A stretch of 64,000 bases of DNA from assembly GCA_947630755.1 (NCBI GenBank), contig CANRIU010000003.1, forward strand, positions 1-64,000, given 5' to 3'. Under the pieces are notes generated by a model. That model was not told where the DNA came from, searched no databases, and worked only from the letters and a program-made list of their open reading frames with translations. Shown one piece after another: positions 25,623 through 33,509 of this stretch (positions are counted from its first letter, which is position 1; each line of letters opens with the position of its first letter). A program made the translations under genes and the position numbers. This DNA comes from an uncultured Oscillospiraceae bacterium. Its GTDB lineage: Bacteria > Bacillota > Clostridia > Oscillospirales > Oscillospiraceae.

Positions 25623-27920
25623 ATGAAAGCGATAGTAATGGCAGGCGGCGAGGGCACGAGGCTCCGCCCCGTGACCGAGGGGATGCCGAAGCCCATGGCG
25701 GAGATACTGGGAAAGCCCGTCCTTAAATGGACGGTGGAGCATCTGAGGCGCTGCGGCTTTACGGACATCATGTTTACCCTCCGCTATCTGCCGGAGAAGA
25801 TAGAGAGCTTTTTCGGCGACGGCGGGGAGCTGGGCGTCAATATATCATACAGCGTGGAGACCGTGCCCCTGGGGACGGCGGGCTCCGTCAGGGCGTGCGG
25901 GGAGTTTATCGGGGACGAGGACGTGCTGATAATCTCCGGCGACGCCGTTTGCTGCTTTGACCTTGCGCGGGTGATGGACTTCCACCGGGAAAAGGGGGCG
26001 GAGGCGACCATCGTCCTGGGGAATCACCCAGAGCCCACGCAGTTCGGGCTTGTGCTCACAGACGGCGAAGGGCGGGTCACTGCCTTTTCCGAAAAGCCCG
26101 GCTGGGAGCGGGTGGTCACAGACAGGATAAACACCGGGATATACGTCCTGTCACCCCAGGTCGTCAGGGAGATACCCGAGGGGCGGGAGGCGGACTTCGG
26201 AAAGGATTTCTTCCCGCGCCTCGTTTCACAGGGCAGGGGAGTCTGGGCGCTTCCCATGGAGGGCTACTGGTGCGACATGGGCACGCCGGAATCCTACAGG
26301 CGCTGCTGCGTCGACATTGCCTCGGGGCGCACGGGTCTTGACATCGGGGCGGAGGAGACCGCGCCGGGAGTGCACTCCGCGTCGCCGCTGAGAGATGTCC
26401 GGGTGACGGCCCCGGTATTCGTGGGGGAGGACTGCGAGATAGCTCCGGGGGCAAAGCTGGGCCCCGGGGCGGTGATAGGCCCGGGCTCCAGGGTGTGCCG
26501 GGGGGCCGTCGTGGAGGACAGCGTTGTCAACGGCGGCATCGTCGGCGAGGGGAGCCTGGTGCGCGGCGCGGTGATATGCCGCGGCGCCGCCATAGGCGGG
26601 GGAGTGAGGATAGATCCGGGGTGCGTTATCGGCGAGAGAGCGAAAATCGGGGAAAACTGCCGAATAATGCAGAACGTCAGCGTCTGGCCCGGGAGAAGCG
26701 TCACAAAAGGGGAGTGCCTCTCAAAAAGCGTCACCGACGAGACGCCCCGGGAGAGGGCGGAATTTAAAAAGGACTGGCTCATCACGGGGAGCGCCCTCGC
26801 CGCGCTGTCCCCGGAGACGGCGCTGTGCCTCGGGGCAGCTCTGGGAAAATCCTGCCGGGTGGGGGTGGCCCACACTGGCGGGGAGACGGCGAGGCTGATC
26901 GCCGACGCGCTGCTTTGCGGGGTGACATCCTCCGGCGGCGAGGGCGTGAGGCTTGACGGGGATTTTGAGGCGGAGCTTTCATACGTCTCAAAAATCTTCT
27001 CCCTGGACAGATCTGTGTTCGTCAGGGCGAGGGGCGGAAGCCTTGAGCTGACGGTTTTCGGCCCCGGGGGCATCGCGATCTCCGGCCCGGAGCGCCGGAG
27101 GCTGGAGGGCGCGCTGAGAGAGGGCCGCTCCGGCTGCTCGCCGCGGGTCGGAGGGATCTCGAGGATAGAGGGCTCCGCCCGGGCGTATATCTCCGGCGCG
27201 GCGGAGGAGCTTCGCCCCTGCCGGACGGGTAAGACCGACCCTCCGGCGGTGACGGGGAGCGGCGCGGAGAACAGGGCCCTCAAATGCGTGCTGGCGGCGC
27301 TGGGGTTTGAGGTCGCCGAGTTCGGGAGGCCCTCCTTTGCCGTGAGCCCCGGGGGATTCGGCTTCACCGCCATGGACGAGCGCGGGCGGGAGCTTGACGA
27401 GCTCCACGCCGCGGCGGTCACGGCCATCGCGGCAATGCGCCTGGGGGAGAGGAGCCTCGCCGCGCCGTCCTGGCTTCCCGACGCCGCGGTGAGGCTCGGC
27501 GAGCGCTTTGGCTGCGAGATAGTCCCAGTGGACACCGGGCGGGGCGCGGCACTGTATGAAAAGCAGCGCTATTTCCGGGACGGCCCCTTTGCCGCGGCGG
27601 CGGTGATGACGGCAATGGCCCGGGACGGGGCGGAGCTTTCGAGACTTTTGGACGACCTGCCGCCATTCGCGGTGAGGAAGGAGCGGGTGGAGGTCCGCGT
27701 CTCCCGGGCGGAGGCCATGCGCCTTATGTCCGAGGCCCATGCGGAGCTGGCATCGGAGCTGACACCGGGGCTCACCGCCTCGAGCGGCGAGGGCCGTGTG
27801 CGGCTGACAGCCGACCCGCGCTCAAACGCCATAACGCTCCGCGCGGAGGCGCCCACCGCCGCGGGAGCGGACGCGCTGCTCTCCCGCTACGCCGGGGAGC
27901 TTCGGAAGCTGGGGGAATAA
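25623..27920 (+). CDS. Sugar-phosphate nucleotidyltransferase / phosphohexomutase-like fusion
   Basis: 765 residues. Residues 1-230: nucleotidyltransferase with MKAIVMAGGEGTRLRPVT and KPM(A)EILGKP signatures and ISGD metal site. Residues about 240-370: left-handed beta-helix of hexapeptide turns. Residues about 380-765: a phosphohexomutase-like region. In this part I find neither the phosphoserine SxSHNP loop nor a DGDxDR metal loop, so mutase activity is doubtful; only the C-terminal SGEGRVRLTADPRSNAITLRAEAP region loosely resembles the phosphate-binding domain. Similar fusions are annotated as mannose-1-phosphate guanylyltransferase. Nucleotide and sugar are unknown. ATG at 25623 follows GGGGGAAGG. 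Confidence 0.82.
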   Translation: MKAIVMAGGEGTRLRPVTEGMPKPMAEILGKPVLKWTVEHLRRCGFTDIMFTLRYLPEKIESFFGDGGELGVNISYSVETVPLGTAGSVRACGEFIGDEDVLIISGDAVCCFDLARVMDFHREKGAEATIVLGNHPEPTQFGLVLTDGEGRVTAFSEKPGWERVVTDRINTGIYVLSPQVVREIPEGREADFGKDFFPRLVSQGRGVWALPMEGYWCDMGTPESYRRCCVDIASGRTGLDIGAEETAPGVHSASPLRDVRVTAPVFVGEDCEIAPGAKLGPGAVIGPGSRVCRGAVVEDSVVNGGIVGEGSLVRGAVICRGAAIGGGVRIDPGCVIGERAKIGENCRIMQNVSVWPGRSVTKGECLSKSVTDETPRERAEFKKDWLITGSALAALSPETALCLGAALGKSCRVGVAHTGGETARLIADALLCGVTSSGGEGVRLDGDFEAELSYVSKIFSLDRSVFVRARGGSLELTVFGPGGIAISGPERRRLEGALREGRSGCSPRVGGISRIEGSARAYISGAAEELRPCRTGKTDPPAVTGSGAENRALKCVLAALGFEVAEFGRPSFAVSPGGFGFTAMDERGRELDELHAAAVTAIAAMRLGERSLAAPSWLPDAAVRLGERFGCEIVPVDTGRGAALYEKQRYFRDGPFAAAAVMTAMARDGAELSRLLDDLPPFAVRKERVEVRVSRAEAMRLMSEAHAELASELTPGLTASSGEGRVRLTADPRSNAITLRAEAPTAAGADALLSRYAGELRKLGE

Positions 27921-27933
27921 TGCCGGATCGCCC

Positions 27934-27962
27934 TTGACCGGAGACACAAAATACTGTATAGT
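27934..27962 (+). promoter_or_regulatory. Sigma-A promoter of guaA
   Basis: TTGACC (27934-27939) and TATAGT (27957-27962) with a 17-base spacer, 38 bases before the ATG. Confidence 0.75.
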
Positions 27963-27999
27963 TATCTCAATCGACAAATAATTCTTTCAGGAGGTAACT

Positions 28000-28983
28000 A
28001 TGATTTTTGACAGACGACCCGACAACATGACGCGCATCACCACAGGAGAGCAGGCCGAGAGCTTTATTTCCGAGCAGGTCCAGGCCCTCCGCGGCCAGAT
28101 AGGCGATAAGAAGGTCCTCCTCGCCCTCTCCGGCGGGGTGGACTCCTCCGTTGTCGCGGCGCTTCTCATCCGCGCCGTGGGACAGCAGCTCACCTGCGTT
28201 CATGTCAACCACGGGCTTCTCCGCAAGGGTGAGCCGGAGCAGGTTATTCAGGTCTTCCGCAATGAGATGAAGGCCAACCTCATTTATGTCGACGCCACGG
28301 ACCGCTTCCTCTCGAAGCTCGCCGGAGTCACGGACCCCGAGCGCAAGCGCATGATAATAGGCGGGGAGTTTATCGAGGTATTCGCCGAGGAGGCGAGAAA
28401 GCTCGACGGTATCGATTTTCTCGCACAGGGCACGATATGGCCCGACATCCTTGAGTCAGAGGCTGGCATCAAGGCCCACCACAACGCCGGGGGACTTCCC
28501 GAGGACATGAAGTTTGAGCTTGTGGAGCCCGTGAAGATACTCTTCAAGGACGAGGTACGGGTCGTGGGCAAGGCGCTGGGACTTCCCGACAACATGGTCT
28601 ACCGCCAGCCCTTCCCGGGACCGGGCCTTGGCGTGCGCTGCCCCGGAGCCATCACCCGCGACAGGCTTGAGGCTGTGCGGGAGTCCGACGCCATCCTCCG
28701 TGAGGAGTTTGCCAGGGCAGGTCTGGAGGGAAAGGTCTGGCAGTACTTCACCATCGTCCCGGATTTCAAGACCACGGGAGTCAAGGACGGCAGGCGCGCC
28801 TTTGAGTGGCCCGTTGTGGTCCGCGCGGTGAACACCCGCGACGCCATGACGGCGACCGTGGAGCCCATCCCCTATGAGCTCATGGGCCGCATCGTGGAGC
28901 GAATCACCCACGAGGTCCCGGGCGTCAACCGCGTCCTCTACGACTATACCCCCAAGCCCACCGGGACGATAGAATGGGAGTAA
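28000..28983 (+). CDS. guaA: GMP synthase, ATP pyrophosphatase subunit without glutaminase domain
   Basis: 327 residues against about 510-525 for the usual two-domain GuaA. It adenylates XMP and aminates it to GMP. The PP-loop LALSGGVDSSVVAALL lies near residue 43, followed by VNHGLLRKGE, FLAQGTIWPDILES, PFPGPGLGVRCPG and the dimerisation domain ending in PTGTIEWE. The class-I glutaminase domain (GGP, CYG, HGD) is missing, and no glutaminase gene lies nearby in this window, so it must use free ammonia or a separate GATase subunit as in archaea. AGGAGGT precedes the ATG. Confidence 0.93.
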   Translation: MIFDRRPDNMTRITTGEQAESFISEQVQALRGQIGDKKVLLALSGGVDSSVVAALLIRAVGQQLTCVHVNHGLLRKGEPEQVIQVFRNEMKANLIYVDATDRFLSKLAGVTDPERKRMIIGGEFIEVFAEEARKLDGIDFLAQGTIWPDILESEAGIKAHHNAGGLPEDMKFELVEPVKILFKDEVRVVGKALGLPDNMVYRQPFPGPGLGVRCPGAITRDRLEAVRESDAILREEFARAGLEGKVWQYFTIVPDFKTTGVKDGRRAFEWPVVVRAVNTRDAMTATVEPIPYELMGRIVERITHEVPGVNRVLYDYTPKPTGTIEWE

Positions 28984-29016
28984 AAATCTGAACCCCCGGA
29001 ACAGGATATGACGCAA

Positions 29017-30606
29017 TTAAAAAGCCCTTGCCGTCGGCAAGGGCTTCAGACTGTAGACAAACACCGCCCCTCGGCTTGGGGCGGTGTGCTGTTCTGTATA
29101 TTCCGAAAAAGGCCCCGCGAACAGCGACGCAAGGGAGCGGTAGTACTCCCTCCACTTGTCGCTCCAGCGTTTTCTTGCCAGCTTCTTTAGATTCATGCAC
29201 GCGTATGTGAGCGCGGCCTTGACTCGCTGCCTCGCTCTGCCGTATTCTTGCGTGTAGCGGAACCCGTGGAGCTCCTTCGCCATCGCAAACACGCGCTCGA
29301 TCGTCTCCTGCCTCCGCTTGTAGACCTCCCGCAGTCCGGGTGTGTACTCGTTCTCTATCGCATCCTCCAACGACTCCTGCCACACATGGCGTGTCACTAC
29401 CTTCTGGTGCTTTCGGCTCTGGGTGCATTGGGAGAGGTAGGGACACTCCGCGCACTTTTTCGGGTCGCTCTTGTACTCCCTGAGACCATCCCTGTCCGTC
29501 GTGCTGTACTTCAGCTCCTCATTGTTTGGGCAGATGAAGCAGTCGTAATACTCGTCGTAAACATAGTCCGTCTTTTTGAAATACCCCTTCTTCGTCTGCG
29601 GCCGTTTGTATGTACTCAGCAGCTTTATCTTCTTATCCTTGAGCAGCTTCGCTATCGCCGGTGTCTTGTACGCTGTGTCTCCCACGATCATCTCCACCGG
29701 AAGCCACTCCAGCTCCTTCATGAGCTCCGGGAAGGTCCTGCCGTCGTTCTCGTTCCCCGGGTGGACGCTGAAACCCAACACCACGCCGTCCTTATCGCAG
29801 GCCGTCTGGACTGAGTACGCGAATACATGCTTGTGTTCTCCTTTCTCAAACCATCCGCTCTCCGGGTCCACGGTGCTGGCCTTGCGGTGCTTGCGCTTCT
29901 TCTTGGACGTGTTGGGATTCAGCTTTCCCTTGACACTCTTTTTTGGGATAATTTCTTCGTTTTCAGAGACGTTGTCCCCCTCATTGTGGATAACTCCTCC
30001 GCTGTCCGAATCGTCGTCATCATCGTCGTCGAATTGCTTCTTCCCATGGACCTCACGGTCGGCGTTGATCTCCTCCATCAAAGCCTTCCCATACCACTGC
30101 GCCTCTTCTTCGACTTCTTCGTCCTTGTACTTTTTGCTGTTGGCTCGTGCCTTCACATGGGTCGAATCCACAAACACCACGCTCGGGTCCACCAGCCCCG
30201 CCGACATACATTCGGCAAGGATATGCCGGAAGATCCGCTCGAACATGTCCGTCCCCTGGAACCTGCGGGTGTAATTCTTGCTGAACGTGGAAAAATGCGG
30301 CACCGGGTCCTGCAGCCCCAGTCCGAGGAACCATCGGTAGGCGGTGTTCACCGCCACCTCGCGTACAGTCCGCCGCATACTGTTCAGTCCGAACATATAA
30401 TTGATCACCGCGAGCTTCACGAGCATCACCGGATCGATGCTGGGCCGACCGTTGTCCTCGCAGTACAGCGGCTCCACCAGGTCATAGATGAAGTTCCAAT
30501 CCAGAGCCATTTCCAGCTTCCTCACAAGATGTGTTTTGGGCACCAGATCGTCCAGCGTTACCATCTGAATCTGTTCCCTGTCCTTCTGAGCGTTTCGTGT
30601 CAACAT
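29017..30606 (-). CDS. IS1182 family transposase
   Basis: About 529 residues from ATG at 30606 (a GTG three codons earlier is also possible). N-terminal DUF772-like domain (LDWNFIYDLVEPLYCEDNGRP, LVKLAVINYMFGLNSMRRTVREV), DDE catalytic region (FVDSTHVKA, MIVGDTAYKTPAI) and the C-terminal DDE_Tnp_1_6 zinc-like cluster ECPYLSQCT and QETIERVFAMAKE with the final glutamate. An acidic insertion (seven consecutive Asp near residue 193) and a basic KKKRKHRK stretch lie in the middle. The reading frame is intact; its stop codon lies at the element's boundary. Confidence 0.92.
   Translation of the reverse strand: MLTRNAQKDREQIQMVTLDDLVPKTHLVRKLEMALDWNFIYDLVEPLYCEDNGRPSIDPVMLVKLAVINYMFGLNSMRRTVREVAVNTAYRWFLGLGLQDPVPHFSTFSKNYTRRFQGTDMFERIFRHILAECMSAGLVDPSVVFVDSTHVKARANSKKYKDEEVEEEAQWYGKALMEEINADREVHGKKQFDDDDDDDSDSGGVIHNEGDNVSENEEIIPKKSVKGKLNPNTSKKKRKHRKASTVDPESGWFEKGEHKHVFAYSVQTACDKDGVVLGFSVHPGNENDGRTFPELMKELEWLPVEMIVGDTAYKTPAIAKLLKDKKIKLLSTYKRPQTKKGYFKKTDYVYDEYYDCFICPNNEELKYSTTDRDGLREYKSDPKKCAECPYLSQCTQSRKHQKVVTRHVWQESLEDAIENEYTPGLREVYKRRQETIERVFAMAKELHGFRYTQEYGRARQRVKAALTYACMNLKKLARKRWSDKWREYYRSLASLFAGPFSEYTEQHTAPSRGAVFVYSLKPLPTARAF
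29019..29062 (+). repeat. Left inverted repeat of the insertion sequence
   Basis: AAAAAGCCCTTGCCG begins the end, followed by its own complement and then CTTCAGACTGTAGACAAAC. Compared with the right end there are three mismatches. Confidence 0.8.
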
Positions 30607-30678
30607 GGGTCCCACCGCCTTTTCCGTCTCTTCTTTTTGCCATTATACCACAAACCCTCCCCCGAGGATAGAGGGTGG

Positions 30679-30722
30679 GTTTGTCGACAGACTGAAGCCC
30701 TTGCCGTCGGCAAGGGCTTTTT
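30679..30722 (-). repeat. Right inverted repeat of the insertion sequence
   Basis: Reads GTTTGTCGACAGACTGAAG then CCCTTGCCGTCGGCAAGGGC and TTTTT. A close relative of the GTCGACAGxxTGAAGCCCTT part occurs again at 46139-46161. Confidence 0.8.
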
Positions 30723-30825
30723 TGCGCGGAGAGTGGAGAGATGTACTTTAATCAACAGTTCAGGGGATGGATCAGGATCCACTGCTTTGTTGTTTATATT
30801 GCTAAAAAAAATACTTTATAAGTTA

Positions 30826-30854
30826 TTGACATTATAGGCCGAAAATGATATAGT
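30826..30854 (+). promoter_or_regulatory. Strong sigma-A promoter of the AT-rich cassette
   Basis: TTGACA (30826-30831), a 17-base spacer and TATAGT (30849-30854). It lies 100 bases right of the insertion sequence and drives the DUF1413-like gene and possibly the three genes after it. Confidence 0.8.
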
Positions 30855-30876
30855 AGCTAATAGCTATTAGCTACTA
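30851..30876. promoter_or_regulatory. Perfect 26-bp palindrome over the -10 box and start site, candidate operator
   Basis: Two 13-base arms (TAGTAGCTAATAG and CTATTAGCTACTA) meet without a loop. The palindrome begins inside the -10 box and covers the expected start of transcription, a classic place for a dimeric repressor. It can also be read as nested TAGCTA motifs. No regulator with a recognisable DNA-binding domain is encoded in the cassette unless the DUF1413-like protein is one. Confidence 0.6.
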
Positions 30877-30915
30877 TGTTACGACTGATATATTATTATT
30901 AAGGAGGCTACAACT

Positions 30916-31167
30916 ATGATTATCACTTCGTCGACTTCATTGCAGGATCTGTTCAATATGGCGGTACAGTCGCTGTCTGATGTCCAATCCGGAGAAATCT
31001 TTTTGGTAAAGGATTTATTTCGTGGATTTGAGTGGAATCGAATTGAAATAGGCGCCAGAACGCAGCTGGGCCGTATGTTCTTCGCATACGCACAGACTGA
31101 AGGAGCAATTGCTGTTACTCCACTTGGAAAGACCCCGCAAAATCAGCAAATCTACAAAAAAATATAA
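30916..31167 (+). CDS. Small DUF1413-like protein
   Basis: 83 residues. The pattern LSDVQSGEIFLVKDLFRGFEWNRI, RTQLGRMFFAYA and KTPQNQQIYKK resembles the DUF1413 family as I remember it, a short domain of unknown function often found beside mobile or toxin-like genes. AAGGAGG precedes the ATG. It is the first gene after the operator-bearing promoter. A winged-helix-like regulator role is possible but not shown. Confidence 0.55.
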   Translation: MIITSSTSLQDLFNMAVQSLSDVQSGEIFLVKDLFRGFEWNRIEIGARTQLGRMFFAYAQTEGAIAVTPLGKTPQNQQIYKKI

Positions 31168-31288
31168 AAAATCTTATAGTATCAATTCGCATTTGTCTTT
31201 GCGGTGTAATAAAATACAAATACACTGACGAAGGCGATGCATCCTGACACGACCTGGTTAGAAGATAAGTATACTGGAGGACGACAGT

Positions 31289-32911
31289 ATGGACGCTTTA
31301 GTGAATTTGAAAAGTTCTGTCGATGGTTTTGACATTGAGTATGAGGTCATTCCGATAGTAGATCCGGATACAGTTGAGAGCGAAAGGCAAAGACGTATCT
31401 TACAGGGTATTTCTGCAGCTGATGAGAGATTATCAGAGCTCGAATCGAAAATTGCAGAGCTCAATGCAGACATTGACAGGCTGACAAATCAAGCGGACGG
31501 ATTTGATTACGCGATTGCCGTAACGAGCGGGGTAATCACGGGCCTCATAGATGCGTTCATTGTTGGAGAGTGGAATTTTGCGAATGCAAAAAAAGAAGCA
31601 AACAAGGAGATAAATAACAAGGTAATCGAGTTTGCGAAGAAACAGCGTGACTACATGGAATACTGTAATTATGCCCTGGAGGGGAAAGGCGGGAAGCGCA
31701 CTTTTCCGAAGGACCCGGACCGATTGGATACAGCAATAGGATATTTGGAATGGAAATTCCCTTTACCAGGTGACGGGGCGTATAGTTCCGGAAATTTCGG
31801 AATCGATGGCAGCACACATCGGCTTGACGATTTGTGCCATCACCCGACGTTGGTTGGACTTATTTGCTGCCTCATTGTCCAGTTTACAGGAGAAACGAAA
31901 TATATCAATAAGTATGGAGAGGAAATAAATATTCCTATTACTGTGAATGAGTACGGCAACTTTGTGGGAAATAACGCTGTTACAAAGATGTTCTCGGGCG
32001 TAATCAACTGGTTTATGATTTGCTCCAAAACCCTCGCCAACAGAAAAGGACATCTTATGAGCGATGTTGCCACACCTGCCGGTATTCCGGGTTCTTTTCT
32101 GTCCACCATCACTGAGCTTGCATCGCTGCCTTGCTTCCAAAATGCGGACTTCCTTCAGAAATTGAGAAAAGCGTTCAAAAATGGGTTTGGTACAGGTAAG
32201 GGCCAAATAAACCTGGGGATTTTCAACAAGCTTTTTGAAGGGGCGCAGAATAAGCTTGATTCAACGACCGAGAAGGCAGTTGCCCACGAATTAAAGCGCC
32301 AGGCGCTGCCCGTGGTTATCAACGAGGTACTTGTCAGGGCATCCTATTTTATTCGAAGATTTATTATCGAATTAAAAGAGAAAAAAGATGTGAGCCTGAT
32401 TGATTGGAGGAATGTTATCCCGTTCAATAACAGGACCATCGTCCGTATGATGACGATTGCGACGGGGACATTTACAGCGACCGATTTGGCAGACGCGGCA
32501 ATACGCTCGGTTCCCAACTCTGCTGACATGGTTTCCTTCTTTTCTAATATGGTTTTAAGAGTAAATTTCGTTGGAGTTGGAAGATTTTCCGTCGCTGTGT
32601 GCTCTGATGTTGGAATGGGTATTTCGAGAGCGGTAAAGCGAAATACCAGGATAAAGCTGGTTGAGGAGGAGCTGTTCCTGCTGAACGCAAAGGTCTATTA
32701 CAGTCAGACGGGAATGTGGATCACGGCGGAATCTGTGGGCAAAACCCTGGAAGAAGCATACGGAATAATGGAAAAAACCGCAAAAGTGCTATTAAATTCC
32801 ATTGAAGATAATAAAAAGGCATTGAGTAATATTGGAGAGATGGTGCCGGAAGTCGAAAAAAAGAACCCGGGTCTTATCGATGAAATCAAAGACATTCTGT
32901 TTTGGGGCTGA
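31289..32911 (+). CDS. Unrecognised 540-residue protein, first of a three-gene cassette
   Basis: Not recognised to a named family. Residues 40-72 form a coiled coil (ERLSELESKIAELNADIDRL). A hydrophobic, glycine-containing segment follows (YAIAVTSGVITGLIDAFIVG, about 74-93). A conserved-looking DDLCHHPTLVGLICCL stretch lies near 185, and the rest is helical with two more hydrophobic stretches (near 365 and 430). TGGAGGACG precedes the ATG. The gene is clearly more AT-rich than the chromosome around it. I have a vague memory of similar proteins with an 'HHPTxVGL' motif in gut Firmicutes, always uncharacterised. Possibly membrane-associated. Confidence 0.75.
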   Translation: MDALVNLKSSVDGFDIEYEVIPIVDPDTVESERQRRILQGISAADERLSELESKIAELNADIDRLTNQADGFDYAIAVTSGVITGLIDAFIVGEWNFANAKKEANKEINNKVIEFAKKQRDYMEYCNYALEGKGGKRTFPKDPDRLDTAIGYLEWKFPLPGDGAYSSGNFGIDGSTHRLDDLCHHPTLVGLICCLIVQFTGETKYINKYGEEINIPITVNEYGNFVGNNAVTKMFSGVINWFMICSKTLANRKGHLMSDVATPAGIPGSFLSTITELASLPCFQNADFLQKLRKAFKNGFGTGKGQINLGIFNKLFEGAQNKLDSTTEKAVAHELKRQALPVVINEVLVRASYFIRRFIIELKEKKDVSLIDWRNVIPFNNRTIVRMMTIATGTFTATDLADAAIRSVPNSADMVSFFSNMVLRVNFVGVGRFSVAVCSDVGMGISRAVKRNTRIKLVEEELFLLNAKVYYSQTGMWITAESVGKTLEEAYGIMEKTAKVLLNSIEDNKKALSNIGEMVPEVEKKNPGLIDEIKDILFWG

Positions 32912-32944
32912 TAGTCTGTCCCTGGAAGAAGAAGGTATTTGAAA

Positions 32945-33496
32945 ATGAGTAAAAGAAAAGCAATCATAGTGTGTGACGGCAAGAAAATCGACTGTGGTAT
33001 AAACCTGCTGCATCTACATAGATTTTCCGACGAAAATGTGTCGTTTATGAACGAGAACGCGGAATTTGATGTTGAAATATACTCATCGGCGGCTTTCCGA
33101 CACGTTTGCCTGCCAAAAGATACGGTGGAGATTTTTGCTGGTGATGTAAAAAAACCTGACTCATCCTTTGAGACACTGTATTCTCGCTGGAATATTTCAA
33201 TATGGAGATCGGCTGCCGAATTGATCGTAAAAGCGGATCCCGGCGGATTGTTTGGAGATGAATATGCTCAATTTCTGGAATACGCCAATAAAAAAAGAGA
33301 AGAGTTTATGGAAACGGCAAGGGAATATGTACAGAAAGTAGAGAAAATAGACACCGGGTGGATAGCGGGGCGGTTCAAAGAGGCGCCGTACCGCGATCTG
33401 TTTGGGCAGACTGGGCGTATTAAAGCAATACGGCGGCAGCAGTATGACTGCGCCGGTTTTGCCCTTTATTTGGATTATTTACAAAAAGAAATGTAA
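32945..33496 (+). CDS. Unrecognised 183-residue protein, second of the cassette
   Basis: ATG at 32945 with AGAAGG in front; a TTG two codons earlier is less likely. The first 75 residues alternate short hydrophobic strands (AIIVCDGKKIDCGINLL, VEIYSSAAFRHVCLP, VEIFAG), as in a small beta or alpha/beta domain. The C-terminal half is helical and charged (FLEYANKKREEFMETAREYVQKVEKI). Four cysteines. No catalytic motif that I recognise. It starts 33 bases after the previous gene and ends 13 bases before the next. Confidence 0.7.
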   Translation: MSKRKAIIVCDGKKIDCGINLLHLHRFSDENVSFMNENAEFDVEIYSSAAFRHVCLPKDTVEIFAGDVKKPDSSFETLYSRWNISIWRSAAELIVKADPGGLFGDEYAQFLEYANKKREEFMETAREYVQKVEKIDTGWIAGRFKEAPYRDLFGQTGRIKAIRRQQYDCAGFALYLDYLQKEM

Positions 33497-33509
33497 AGGG
33501 GCAGAAGAG

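Larger units (their letters stand above)
29019..30722 (-). mobile_element. IS1182-type insertion sequence
   Basis: About 1.7 kb bounded by 44-base inverted ends (29019-29062 and 30679-30722) that differ at three positions. Each end itself contains a 21-base near-palindrome (GCCCTTGCCG-T-CGGCAAGGGC). It holds one intact transposase reading frame on the minus strand. I see no clear target-site duplication in the flanks. The hairpin in the ends may double as a terminator for guaA on the left side. Confidence 0.85.

Noticed and set aside
26294..27535. 413-codon minus-strand frame over the nucleotidyltransferase fusion
   Set aside because: Ser/Pro/Ala-rich shadow frame without start signals; the plus-strand protein has clear domains.
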